DNA of 64,000 nt. Origin: Streptomyces sp. NBC_00358. Its GTDB lineage: Bacteria; Actinomycetota; Actinomycetes; Streptomycetales; Streptomycetaceae. Position numbers and translations under genes: made by a program. The notes beneath the pieces were generated by a model, which was not told the DNA's origin, ran no database searches, and worked only from the letters and a program-made list of their open reading frames with translations. Position 1 is the first letter of the stretch; every line of letters starts with the position of its first letter. Below, piece after piece: positions 43,943-52,626 of the stretch. The DNA is taken from NCBI RefSeq assembly GCF_036099295.1, contig NZ_CP107976.1, forward strand, positions 4,154,001 to 4,218,000. The letters run 5' to 3'.

Positions 43943-44635
43943 TTGTCCAGGAGCAGCGACCGCACAGCACGCGACCGCCTCGGCGTAGCTCCGGACGCCG
44001 GTGCGTGGTGCGCGATAGGCCGGATTCCAGAGCCTCCCCGGGACGTACACCAGGCCGCCGGTGGCGGCCCCTTGCGGCCTGCGTTCCTGCGACCGCTCGG
44101 GATGCTCGGCGCGGTACTCGTCGCGCCGTTCATGCCCATCGCCATGCTGTTCAGCCTTCTCGCCTCCGGCGAGGAGGCCCTCAAGCGCCTCCTGTCGACG
44201 AAGGAGGAACGCGACCGTGCCCGCGCCGGGGACCTGGACATCGACAGGCGGGACGCGGCCATCGCCGAGCAGGGTCTCGACACCACCTTCGACGGCGACT
44301 GGAACAAGGCCGCCGGCCAGTTCTTGTTGCGCTGGTACGGCCATTCCTCCCACCATCAACGTTTCGTCGTGGTGGCGGAGGGCCGCATCGTGCTGGCGGC
44401 CCCACCCAAGCGCGTGTCCGTCCGGAGAGAGGACCGCATGCGTGTCGTCGCCGAGATCCCCGCGGGTACGGCGGTCATCGAGGACCCCTTGCCCTCGCAC
44501 GACAACCGCAAGTTGCGTATCCGCTTCATGGACGGCTCCTGGCTGATGCTGACCACTGAAGAGCAGCGCAGCGAACTTCACATGCACCTGATGCGGCAGT
44601 CGCGGGCCGGGGAGTCCGGAGTCTCCGACGTCTGA
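43943..44635 (+). CDS. Membrane-associated PH-like-domain protein
   Basis: A 230-residue protein with a Pro-rich start, one or two close membrane helices (about residues 50-75, LGMLGAVLVAPFMPIAMLF), a charged helix (STKEERDRARAGD) and a C-terminal PH-like module (QRFVVVAEGRIVLAAP, IRFMDGSWLMLTT). It shares this module with the protein at 38541. TTG 43943 is the only start after an in-frame stop at 43934 and is preceded by AGGAAGG. Function unknown. Confidence 0.6.
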   Translation: MSRSSDRTARDRLGVAPDAGAWCAIGRIPEPPRDVHQAAGGGPLRPAFLRPLGMLGAVLVAPFMPIAMLFSLLASGEEALKRLLSTKEERDRARAGDLDIDRRDAAIAEQGLDTTFDGDWNKAAGQFLLRWYGHSSHHQRFVVVAEGRIVLAAPPKRVSVRREDRMRVVAEIPAGTAVIEDPLPSHDNRKLRIRFMDGSWLMLTTEEQRSELHMHLMRQSRAGESGVSDV

Positions 44636-44703
44636 AACGACGGTGCGATGGGACACGGCCTGTGCCCCATCGCACTCAAGCGGCACGCCGACCGCGAACC
44701 GCC

Positions 44704-45009
44704 CTAGCCCTTGACACCCTTGGCCAGCTGGTCATCAAGGTCCTCGTACGCCTTCGCGGCGTCCTCCAGGAACTTGGCCATGCCCTTGAGGCCCTCAAGG
44801 GTGTCCTTCATGCCCTTGGTGAACTCCTTGAAGGAGTCGTCGAAGGCCTGGGAGCCCTTGGACGTCGTGTAGCCGTCGGCGACGAGGCCGTCGATGTAGG
44901 TGTCGAGGCCGTGGAGCTTGTCCTCCATCTTCTCCTTCTCGTGGCCGAGTCGCTTAGCAGCGTGCCGCATCTTCTCGTAAGTGATGTCCGCGTCTTTGCC
45001 GCCGGCCAT
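44704..45009 (-). CDS. WXG100-like protein next to the EssC-type ATPase
   Basis: A 101-residue helical protein. A central LVADGYTTSKGSQAFDDSF occupies the WXG turn position, without Trp. The C-terminal helix has AYEDLDDQLAKG, an exact YxxxD motif. ATG 45009 follows GGAGG. It is divergent from the ATPase gene across a 277-nt spacer. The position and motif make it the most likely direct substrate or regulator of that ATPase. Confidence 0.74.
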   Translation of the reverse strand: MAGGKDADITYEKMRHAAKRLGHEKEKMEDKLHGLDTYIDGLVADGYTTSKGSQAFDDSFKEFTKGMKDTLEGLKGMAKFLEDAAKAYEDLDDQLAKGVKG

Positions 45010-45286
45010 GTGGCGTCCTCCATGCTTCAACTCGCCGCAGGGCCAACCCCCGTGGCTCCTGATGCGGATGGTGCGATCGTCCGCATCGAGCAAGCAGCTT
45101 ACTTACGGCGCTTGCAGCAGCACACCCCGGTTCTGTCACGAGCCCGCACCAAGGGCGGTGCACGGGACGGGCCTTCGTGGTTCCCTCACACGGGCCGTTG
45201 CCTGCGGGAAGCGGTGAGCGGCTATCGTCGAGAACACTGTGGCCCGCGTTCCGGAAGCGGCCTCGGGTGTCTGGGGGAGGACGAGC

Positions 45287-48200
45287 GTGCGGTTGACTCT
45301 GACCGTCGTCGACCCGCTCGGCGGCGCGACCGCCGACGTGGTTCTCGATGCGGATCCCGAGTCCTCGGTGGGGGACATCGCCAAGGAACTGGCGGAGCAC
45401 GTCGGTCACGGCGGTGGCGCGCAGATCATCCCCCTGGGGCATCACCAGGGGGCCGCCGGCGGTGGCGCGCCCGTCGCGTACGTCGACGGGTATCCCGTCG
45501 ATCCGGCCGCCACCATCGGCACCTCACCGCTGCGCGAGGGCGCCGTCGTCAGCCTGCACGATCCCGCCGGCTGCCTGCCCGGCGAGCCGACCGGGCTCGT
45601 CGAACTGCGGGTGGCCGGCGGTCCCGCGGCCGGTTCCGTGCACCGGCTCGGGATCGGGCGGTACGACATCGGCGCCGGGGCGTCGGCGTACATCCGCGTC
45701 GATGATCCCGAACTCCCGGACAGAGCCCTGACGTTGTCAGTTGCAACGGACGGAACATGCCGGCTCTCCGTGCACGGGAAGAAGCCGGAGAGGGGGGACA
45801 AGGGCGAGAAGGGGACTAAGGGGGGCGTCACTCTCGACGGCGAGTCCTTCGCGGAGCGCGAGGACGACGAGTGGCCGCTCGGCAGTCAGGTCGGCGTCGG
45901 CAACACCCTTTTCCAGTTGGACCGTTACAGCGCTCCCGACGCCGCACTCAAGTGGTCGGACGACGGCGCCGGGCTGGACTACAACCGGCCGCCGCGGCTG
46001 CATCCGCCGGAGCGGGAGACGAAGTTCCGGCTGCCGAACCCCGTACGGGACTACGAAGCCCGGCCGCTGCCCTGGCTGATGGCGCTGACGCCGCTGGTCA
46101 GTGCCGTCGTGATGGCGCTGGTCTTCGGCCGCTGGTACTACATGATCATGGCTCTGCTGAGCCCGCTCATCATGTTCGGCAACTTCTTCATGGACAAGAA
46201 GCAGGGGCGCAAGTCCCATGCCAAGCAGGTGAAGGAGTACAACGAGCACAAGGCGCGGATCGAGACGGACGCCCAGGAGGCGCTGCTCGCCGAGCGCCTC
46301 GACCGGCGCCGGGCGATCCCCGATCCGGCGACCGTGCTGTCGCTGGGCACCGGACCGCGCACCCGGCTGTGGGAGCGGCGGCGCACCGACGCGGACCATC
46401 TGCTGCTGCGGGTCGGCACGGGACAACTGCCCTCCGAGGTCGTGCTCGACGACCCTGAGCAGGACGACCACAAGCGCCAGGTCACCTGGACCATCGAGGA
46501 CGCCCCGGTCGCCCTCCCGCTGGGGGAGCGCGGCGTCATCGGCATCGCGGGGCCCGGTGACTCGGCCCAAGCCCTTGGCCGTTGGGCCGTCGCGCAGACC
46601 GCGGTGCTGCACAGCCCGCTGGACGTCCAGTTCTACGTCCTGACGGAGAACAGCGGCCAGGACGACTGGGACTGGGTGCGCTGGCTGCCGCACAGCAGGC
46701 CCGCCGGCGCCCAGGACACGAACGTTCTCATCGGCACGGACGCCGAGACCGTCGGCGCCCGTATCGGCGAGCTGACCCAACTCCTCGACGCCCGGCAGAA
46801 GTCGGCCAAGCAGAACGGCAACAAGGCCTCCTTCGGCGACCCGGACATCGTCGTCGTCTGGGACGGCTCCCGGCGGCTGCGGTCCATGCCGGGGGTGGTG
46901 CGGCTGCTGCGCGAAGGCCCGGCCATGTCCATGTACGCGATCTGTCTGGACGCCGAGGAGCGGTTCCTGCCCGGCGAGTGCCAGGCCATCGTCATCGCGG
47001 AACCCAGGCCCGAGGAGCACGCGAGTACGCGGGAACCGGTACGGATCGCTCCGGCCGCACCGGGCGGCTTCCCCTCCTTCCACGCCTGGCACGCCACCGA
47101 GGCCGACGACTCCGCCACCGGTGCGCGCGACGCGCTCGAACTGCGGCTGCGCGTCCAGCAGACGGGCATCGCGCGCGTACGGGACGTACGGCCCGACTTC
47201 GTGTCGGCGGCCTGGTGCTCCCGGCTCGCCCGTGCCCTGTCCGCGCTGCGCGACATCAGCGGCGAGACCGAGGACTCGGCGCTCCCGGGTGCCAGCCGGC
47301 TGCTCGACGTGCTGCAACTGGAGCCGCCGACCGGCGACGCGATCTCCGCGCGCTGGCGGATGGGCGGCCAGTCCACGACGGCCGTCATCGGTGAGTCGTA
47401 CGACGGCCCGTTCGGCATAGACATGCGGCGCGACGGCCCGCACGGTCTGATCGCCGGTACGACGGGTTCCGGCAAGTCGGAGCTGCTCCAGACCATCGTG
47501 GCGTCGCTCGCCGTGGCCAACACCCCCGAGAACATGACGTTCGTCCTCGTCGACTACAAGGGCGGCTCGGCGTTCAAGGACTGCGTCCAACTCCCGCACA
47601 CCGTCGGGATGGTGACCGACCTCGACGCCCATCTCGTCGAGCGCGCACTGGAGTCGCTGGGCGCGGAGCTCAAGCGGCGCGAGCACATCCTCGCCGCGGC
47701 CGACGCCAAGGACATCGAGGACTACCAGGACCTCGTACGCCGTGACCCCGCGCACGCGTCCGTGCCCCGACTCCTCATCGTCATCGACGAGTTCGCCTCC
47801 ATGGTGCGCGACCTGCCCGACTTCGTGACCGGTCTGGTGAACATCGCCCAGCGAGGCCGGTCCCTCGGCATCCACCTGCTGCTCGCCACCCAGCGCCCCA
47901 GCGGTGTCGTCTCGCCGGAGATCCGGGCCAACACCAACCTCCGTATCGCCCTGCGGGTGACCGACGGCGGCGAGTCGAGCGATGTCATCGACTCCCCCGA
48001 GGCCGGGCACATCTCCAAGAACACACCGGGCCGCGCGTACGTCCGTCTCGGGCACGCCTCGCTCGTCCCGTTCCAGTCCGGACGCGTCGGCGGCCGCCGG
48101 CCCGGTGCCGCCGATCCCGCGGCGCTCGCGCCCTGGGCCGGACCGCTGGGCTGGGCGGACCTCGGGCGGGCCGCCCTGGTCAAGCCCAAGGCCGAGCAGC

Positions 48201-49888
48201 GCGAGGAGGAGGAGATCACCGACCTCAAGGTGCTGGTCGACGCGGTGCGCGAGGCCAACCGGGCCCTCGGGATCCCGCCCCAGCACAGCCCCTGGCTGCC
48301 CGCCCTCTCCGAGACCCTGCTGCTCGACGAGATCCAGGTGCCCGCGTTCGCGGGCGGGCCCGGGAAGCTGCAGCCTGCCCCGTACGGCGTCGAGGACCTG
48401 CCCGCCGACCAGGCCCGCCGCCCGGTCGTGGTGGACTTCGCCTCCTTCGGGCATCTGCTCATCGGCGGTGCGCCGCGCAGTGGCCGCTCGCAGATCCTGC
48501 GGACGATCGCGGGCTCGCTGGCCCGTACGCACTCGGCGGCCGACGTCCATCTGTACGGCATCGACTGCGGCAACGGCGCGCTCAACGCGCTGACCCGGCT
48601 GCCGCACTGCGGCGCCGTCGTCAGCCGCAACCAGACCGAACGCGTGGTCCGCCTCATCGCCCGCCTCAAGGGTGAACTCGGCAGGCGCCAGGACCTGTTG
48701 GCCGACAAGGGTTTCGCGGACATCGGCGAGCAGCGGGCCGCGGAGCCGGAGAGCGAGCGGCTCCCGCACATCGTGGTGCTGCTCGACCGGTGGGAGGGCT
48801 GGCTGCCGACGCTCGGCGAGTACGACCACGGCGATCTGACCGACCAGCTCACCGCGATGATGCGGGAGGGCGCGAGCGTCGGCCTGCACATGGTGATGAC
48901 GGGTGACCGCCAGATCCTCTCCACCCGGATCGGCTCGCTCACCGAGGACAAGTACGCCCTGCGGCTCGCCGACCGCTCCGACTTCTCGCTGATCGGCGTC
49001 AACGCCCGCAAGATCCCCGAGGAGATCCCGCCCGGCCGCGGCTACCGCAACGAGCACGGCACCGAGACCCAGTTCGCCCTGCTCACCGAGGACTCCACCG
49101 GACAGGGCCAGGCCGCCGCGCTGGCCGCGATCGGCGAGGCGGCCGCGCTCCGCGACGCCGGACTCCCGCGCGCCCGGCGCCCGTTCAGGGTCGACGTGCT
49201 GCCCACCCGGATCGGCTTCACCGACGCGTGGGAGATGCGCGACCCGGACGCCTCCCGCTCCAGGCTGTGGAGCCTGGTGGGCATCGGCGGTGACGACATC
49301 ATGGGCTTCGGCCCCGACCTCTCCAAGGGCGTGCCGACGTTCGTCGTCGCGGGCCCGGCCAAGTCCGGCCGCAGCACCACCCTGTTGAACATGGCCCGGT
49401 CGTATCTGGCCCAGGGCGTACGGCTGGTGATCGCGGCGCCACGCCCGTCGCCGCTGCGTGAACTGGACGGCCAGGAGGGCGTGTTGAAGGTCTTCGACGA
49501 GGACGACATCGAGAGCGACGAGTTGCGCGAGGCCATCGACTCGGCGACGCCCGAGGAGCCGATCGTGGTGCTGGTCGACGACGGCGAGGTCCTGGAGGAC
49601 TGCGACGCCGAGACGGTCTTCAAGCGGATCGTGCAGCGCGGTGCCGAACGCGGCCTCGGACTGGTCATCGCCGGTGACGAGGAGGACGTGTGCAGCGGGT
49701 TCTCCGGCTGGCAGGTCGAGATGAAGAAGGGCCGCCGGGGCATCCTGCTCTCTCCGCAGGACTCCTCCGCGGGTGAGCTGATCGGCATCCGTACGAACCG
49801 GAGCATGGTCGGCGGACCGGTCGCCCCCGGCAAGGGCCTGCTGCACCTCGGCGACGGGGAGCCACTGACGGTGACGACACCGGTGTGA
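45287..49888 (+). CDS. FHA/FtsK-type type VII secretion ATPase (EssC/EccC-like)
   Basis: A 1533-residue ATPase. The N-terminal 215 or so residues form two FHA/ubiquitin-like beta domains (GGATADVVLDADPESSVGD; ELRVAGGPAAGSVHRLGIG). Two membrane helices lie near residues 265-305 (WLMALTPLVSAVVMAL, MALLSPLIMFG). Three FtsK/SpoIIIE-like domains follow. Domain 1 has a canonical P-loop GTTGSGKSE (about residue 725) and Walker B LLIVIDEF. Domains 2 and 3 have Arg for Lys: GAPRSGRSQ (about 1060) and GPAKSGRST (about 1355). The order resembles firmicute EssC more than split mycobacterial EccC. GTG 45287 follows GGGGGAGG. No EccB, EccD or EccE is nearby. Confidence 0.88.
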   Translation: MRLTLTVVDPLGGATADVVLDADPESSVGDIAKELAEHVGHGGGAQIIPLGHHQGAAGGGAPVAYVDGYPVDPAATIGTSPLREGAVVSLHDPAGCLPGEPTGLVELRVAGGPAAGSVHRLGIGRYDIGAGASAYIRVDDPELPDRALTLSVATDGTCRLSVHGKKPERGDKGEKGTKGGVTLDGESFAEREDDEWPLGSQVGVGNTLFQLDRYSAPDAALKWSDDGAGLDYNRPPRLHPPERETKFRLPNPVRDYEARPLPWLMALTPLVSAVVMALVFGRWYYMIMALLSPLIMFGNFFMDKKQGRKSHAKQVKEYNEHKARIETDAQEALLAERLDRRRAIPDPATVLSLGTGPRTRLWERRRTDADHLLLRVGTGQLPSEVVLDDPEQDDHKRQVTWTIEDAPVALPLGERGVIGIAGPGDSAQALGRWAVAQTAVLHSPLDVQFYVLTENSGQDDWDWVRWLPHSRPAGAQDTNVLIGTDAETVGARIGELTQLLDARQKSAKQNGNKASFGDPDIVVVWDGSRRLRSMPGVVRLLREGPAMSMYAICLDAEERFLPGECQAIVIAEPRPEEHASTREPVRIAPAAPGGFPSFHAWHATEADDSATGARDALELRLRVQQTGIARVRDVRPDFVSAAWCSRLARALSALRDISGETEDSALPGASRLLDVLQLEPPTGDAISARWRMGGQSTTAVIGESYDGPFGIDMRRDGPHGLIAGTTGSGKSELLQTIVASLAVANTPENMTFVLVDYKGGSAFKDCVQLPHTVGMVTDLDAHLVERALESLGAELKRREHILAAADAKDIEDYQDLVRRDPAHASVPRLLIVIDEFASMVRDLPDFVTGLVNIAQRGRSLGIHLLLATQRPSGVVSPEIRANTNLRIALRVTDGGESSDVIDSPEAGHISKNTPGRAYVRLGHASLVPFQSGRVGGRRPGAADPAALAPWAGPLGWADLGRAALVKPKAEQREEEEITDLKVLVDAVREANRALGIPPQHSPWLPALSETLLLDEIQVPAFAGGPGKLQPAPYGVEDLPADQARRPVVVDFASFGHLLIGGAPRSGRSQILRTIAGSLARTHSAADVHLYGIDCGNGALNALTRLPHCGAVVSRNQTERVVRLIARLKGELGRRQDLLADKGFADIGEQRAAEPESERLPHIVVLLDRWEGWLPTLGEYDHGDLTDQLTAMMREGASVGLHMVMTGDRQILSTRIGSLTEDKYALRLADRSDFSLIGVNARKIPEEIPPGRGYRNEHGTETQFALLTEDSTGQGQAAALAAIGEAAALRDAGLPRARRPFRVDVLPTRIGFTDAWEMRDPDASRSRLWSLVGIGGDDIMGFGPDLSKGVPTFVVAGPAKSGRSTTLLNMARSYLAQGVRLVIAAPRPSPLRELDGQEGVLKVFDEDDIESDELREAIDSATPEEPIVVLVDDGEVLEDCDAETVFKRIVQRGAERGLGLVIAGDEEDVCSGFSGWQVEMKKGRRGILLSPQDSSAGELIGIRTNRSMVGGPVAPGKGLLHLGDGEPLTVTTPV

Positions 49889-49940
49889 GCCGTCGGGGCA
49901 ACCCGGCTGAAGAACTGCGAGAGAAGGAGAGAGCGGGCGG

Positions 49941-50543
49941 GTGAGCGGATCGGCGAAGCCCGGACGGCGGAAGGCCGCCGGGGCGGCCCTGCGCTACGAG
50001 CATGTGCGGCAGCGGCCGTCGGCGTGGGCGCAGGCGAGGGGGAAGGTGTCCGGAAGGGAGTCGCGGGGCGGCTGTCTCATCCTTCTGGCCGCGGCGGCCG
50101 CGATCATCGGGTTCGCGCTCACGGTCATGACCTTGGGGACCGAACTCTGGGGCTCCGCGGCCCCGGCCTGGCCGGGCCGGGGCTACGGCTTCGCGGCCGT
50201 CGTCGGGGCCGCCGGTCCCCTCGGTCTGGCCGCCGGGATCGCGGCCCTCGGCCGGACGCGGTGGAGGACGAACCCGCTGCGCTCGCTCGGCTGGGTGCTC
50301 GCCTCGCTGCCCGGAGCCGCCGCCTCCTTCGTGTGGGTGGTGGTCGCCTTCGCGGGCCTCCGCCCCAAGCACAGGCGCAACTGGGACTCCGACTGCTACA
50401 GCCGGGGCAACCCCTGCTGGGTGCATGTCGAGTACCCCTGGGTCTGGGCCGTCGGCCTGCTCTCGACGGTGCTCGTCTCCGCCGTGCTGATGACCGTCCT
50501 TTTCAGGATCGACAAGGCCCGCCGGAACACGGCGGCCGGCTGA
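49941..50543 (+). CDS. Four-helix membrane protein downstream of the ATPase
   Basis: A 200-residue membrane protein with a basic N-terminal segment, about four helices (residues 45-66, 80-102, 118-140 and 170-190) and a Cys pair in an outer loop (DSDCYSRGNPCW). GTG 49941 lies 53 nt after the ATPase and in the same direction, so it may be part of the export channel or an accessory. Family not recognised. It converges with the kinase gene. Confidence 0.62.
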   Translation: MSGSAKPGRRKAAGAALRYEHVRQRPSAWAQARGKVSGRESRGGCLILLAAAAAIIGFALTVMTLGTELWGSAAPAWPGRGYGFAAVVGAAGPLGLAAGIAALGRTRWRTNPLRSLGWVLASLPGAAASFVWVVVAFAGLRPKHRRNWDSDCYSRGNPCWVHVEYPWVWAVGLLSTVLVSAVLMTVLFRIDKARRNTAAG

Positions 50544-50552
50544 ACCGGAGGC

Positions 50553-50573
50553 CCGGCCGGACACCGTCCGGTC
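50553..50573. terminator. Possible bidirectional terminator between convergent genes
   Basis: GGCCGGAC (50555-50562) faces GTCCGGTC (50566-50573) across a 3-nt loop, between the stop of the membrane gene and the stop of the kinase gene. A compact stem with no U-tract, so weak evidence. Confidence 0.3.
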
Positions 50574-52509
50574 AGCCCACCTTCGTCATCCTGGCCACCG
50601 GATCCCCCGCCTCGGCGTTGTCCGTGTCGTAGGTGAGGTCACCGCCGACGGGTGTCAGCCGGACCTCGTGCCTGCCCTTGGTGCAGACGTCCCGGTTGGC
50701 CTCCGAGGCCACGCTCGTGGCGACGAGCTGCTTCCTCGTGACCTTCTTGAGGATGAGGACGTCGTCGCAGATGCCGCCGATCTGGTCGGTCTGCCGGAAG
50801 GTGCCCAACTCCTGTCCGACGGCCGCCTGATGGACGGTGACCCGGAAGGTTCCCATGGGCAGGGCGCCGTTGAGGGCGAGGCCGTCGCCCTCCCACGTGC
50901 CGAGGTAGGACGCCGGGATCGTGGACGACTGCCCGCCCGGACCGGAGGCGCTCACGGTCGGGGCCGGTTCGGGGGCGCTCGCCGTGGAACCCGGTTCCGG
51001 AGTGCTCGCGCCCACCGACGGCCCGGTGGCGGGGGCACTCCGGCTCCCGCTCGCGGACGGACGCCCGCCCGCCGCGCCGCCCTCGTCGGTCGTGCCGCCG
51101 CCCGGCAGCAGGTCGAAGAGGAACGCGGAGCCCACCGTCGCCGCCGCCAGCGCCCCGGCGACCGCCAGCGCGAGCGTGCAACTCAGCCTGCGGCCACGCC
51201 CGTCGGCCCCGGGCGCGGAGGTCGCCGCCACGCTGACGGAGACCTTGCCGGGACGGTCGTACGGCCGCTGTTCCGGCGCCCCTTCACGGTGTACGACGTC
51301 CTGGGGCCCGGCGGTGGCCCCGCTCTCGCGTTGCCCGGGTACGTACGGGGGCATCTGAGGCGGCGGCCCGAAGCCCTGCGGAGGCGGGCCGAAGCCCCCG
51401 CCCGTCCCGGACACCCCGGCGGCCCCAATCACCCCACCAGAGACCGCCCCGCCGAAGGCCGCCGCACCGGACCCCGGCTCGCCTGACGTCACCTCTCCGG
51501 ACGTCACTTCTGCGGACCCGGTGCCGCTCCCGGTCGCCCGGCCGGCGTCCACCGAGGCGCTGCTGAACCCCACCGGGCCGGAGTGCGGAGCCTCCCCCGC
51601 TCCCGTCGCCTCAAGATTCAGCAGTTGTACGGCACTTCGGCTCACCCGCTCGACCAGGGAGCCCGGCAGCCAGCCGGCCGACACCAGCCGGGCGGCGCCC
51701 TGCGGCGCGAGCCGGACGGCGACCTCGCCCGGAGTGGGCCGCGCCGAGGGCTCCTTGGCCAGGCAGGCCGCCACCAGCTCACGCAACTCGCCTTCCAGCA
51801 GGTCGAGTCGTGGTTCCTCGTGCACCACCTTGTAGAGGAGGGAGGCGGAGGAGTCGCCGGGGAACGGAGGCTCCCCGGTGGCGCCGTACGCGAGGACCGC
51901 GCCGAGCGAGAAGACGTCCGCGGCTCCCGTGGCGCCCCTGCCGAGGATCTGCTCGGGGGACATGTATCCGGGGGAGCCGACCGAGACGCCGGTCGAGGTC
52001 AGGGAGGCGGTGCCGTCCGTGGCCCGCGCGATGCCGAAGTCGATCAGGAGCGGGCCGTCGAGGGTGAGCAGCACGTTGGAGGGTTTGACGTCGCGGTGGA
52101 CGAGGCCCAGCGCGTGGACCGCGGTGAGCGCCTCGGCGAGTCCGGCGCCGAGGACGCGTACGCAGTGGCCCGGAAGCGGTCCGCCGTCCGCGACGGCGGC
52201 CGTCAGCGAGGGACCGGCCGCGTAACCGGTGGCGACCCAGGGGACCGGCGCCTCGGGGTCCGCGTCCAGGACGGGGGCCGTCCACGCGCCGCCCACCCGC
52301 CGCGCGGCCTCGACCTCACGGCGGAAGCGGGCACGGAACTCCTCGTCCAGCGCGAAGTGCGGATGCACGATCTTGACCGCGACCGTACGCCCGCCCGCGC
52401 TGCGTCCCAGATACACGCGCCCCATGCCGCCGGACCCCAGTCGGCCGAGCAGCCGGTAGGGCCCCACGACCGTGGGTTCGTCGGCTCCGAGCGGCTGCAT
52501 GGCACTCAC
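50572..52509 (-). CDS. Membrane Ser/Thr protein kinase with extracytoplasmic sensor
   Basis: A 645-residue Hanks-type kinase. The catalytic domain (residues 15-270 or so) has the P-loop LGSGGMGRV, catalytic HRDVKPSN, DFGIA and GSPGYMSPEQ, all intact. A Gly/Pro/Ser-rich juxtamembrane linker follows, a membrane helix lies near residues 440-463 (TLALAVAGALAAATVGSAFL), and an outer domain of about 120 residues carries Cys in GGICDD and RDVCTK. It has no PASTA repeats. GTG 52509 follows GGGGGAGGGG. It is next to the type VII-like locus and may phosphorylate its FHA-containing ATPase, but that is inference. Confidence 0.88.
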   Translation of the reverse strand: MSAMQPLGADEPTVVGPYRLLGRLGSGGMGRVYLGRSAGGRTVAVKIVHPHFALDEEFRARFRREVEAARRVGGAWTAPVLDADPEAPVPWVATGYAAGPSLTAAVADGGPLPGHCVRVLGAGLAEALTAVHALGLVHRDVKPSNVLLTLDGPLLIDFGIARATDGTASLTSTGVSVGSPGYMSPEQILGRGATGAADVFSLGAVLAYGATGEPPFPGDSSASLLYKVVHEEPRLDLLEGELRELVAACLAKEPSARPTPGEVAVRLAPQGAARLVSAGWLPGSLVERVSRSAVQLLNLEATGAGEAPHSGPVGFSSASVDAGRATGSGTGSAEVTSGEVTSGEPGSGAAAFGGAVSGGVIGAAGVSGTGGGFGPPPQGFGPPPQMPPYVPGQRESGATAGPQDVVHREGAPEQRPYDRPGKVSVSVAATSAPGADGRGRRLSCTLALAVAGALAAATVGSAFLFDLLPGGGTTDEGGAAGGRPSASGSRSAPATGPSVGASTPEPGSTASAPEPAPTVSASGPGGQSSTIPASYLGTWEGDGLALNGALPMGTFRVTVHQAAVGQELGTFRQTDQIGGICDDVLILKKVTRKQLVATSVASEANRDVCTKGRHEVRLTPVGGDLTYDTDNAEAGDPVARMTKVG

Positions 52510-52626
52510 GGCTCACCCCTCCCCCGTACACACTGCCCAGCAGCGTAGTGCCGTGCGCGCCCGGAGCCGCGTGACTGTCGTCCCTGTCTGCCGGCCCGTA
52601 CCCCCGGCCCCGTGCCGCAGGGGGTC

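Noticed and set aside
45737..49846. A 1369-codon open frame on the minus strand opposite the ATPase gene
   Set aside because: It is the antisense shadow of the ATPase in high-GC DNA: no family motifs, Arg/Asp/Gly-rich composition and no ribosome site.
35700..50543. Complete mycobacterial-type ESX system
   Set aside because: No EccB, EccD, EccE or mycosin protease gene is visible. Only the ATPase and WXG100-like proteins match, so it is described as EssC-like and reduced.
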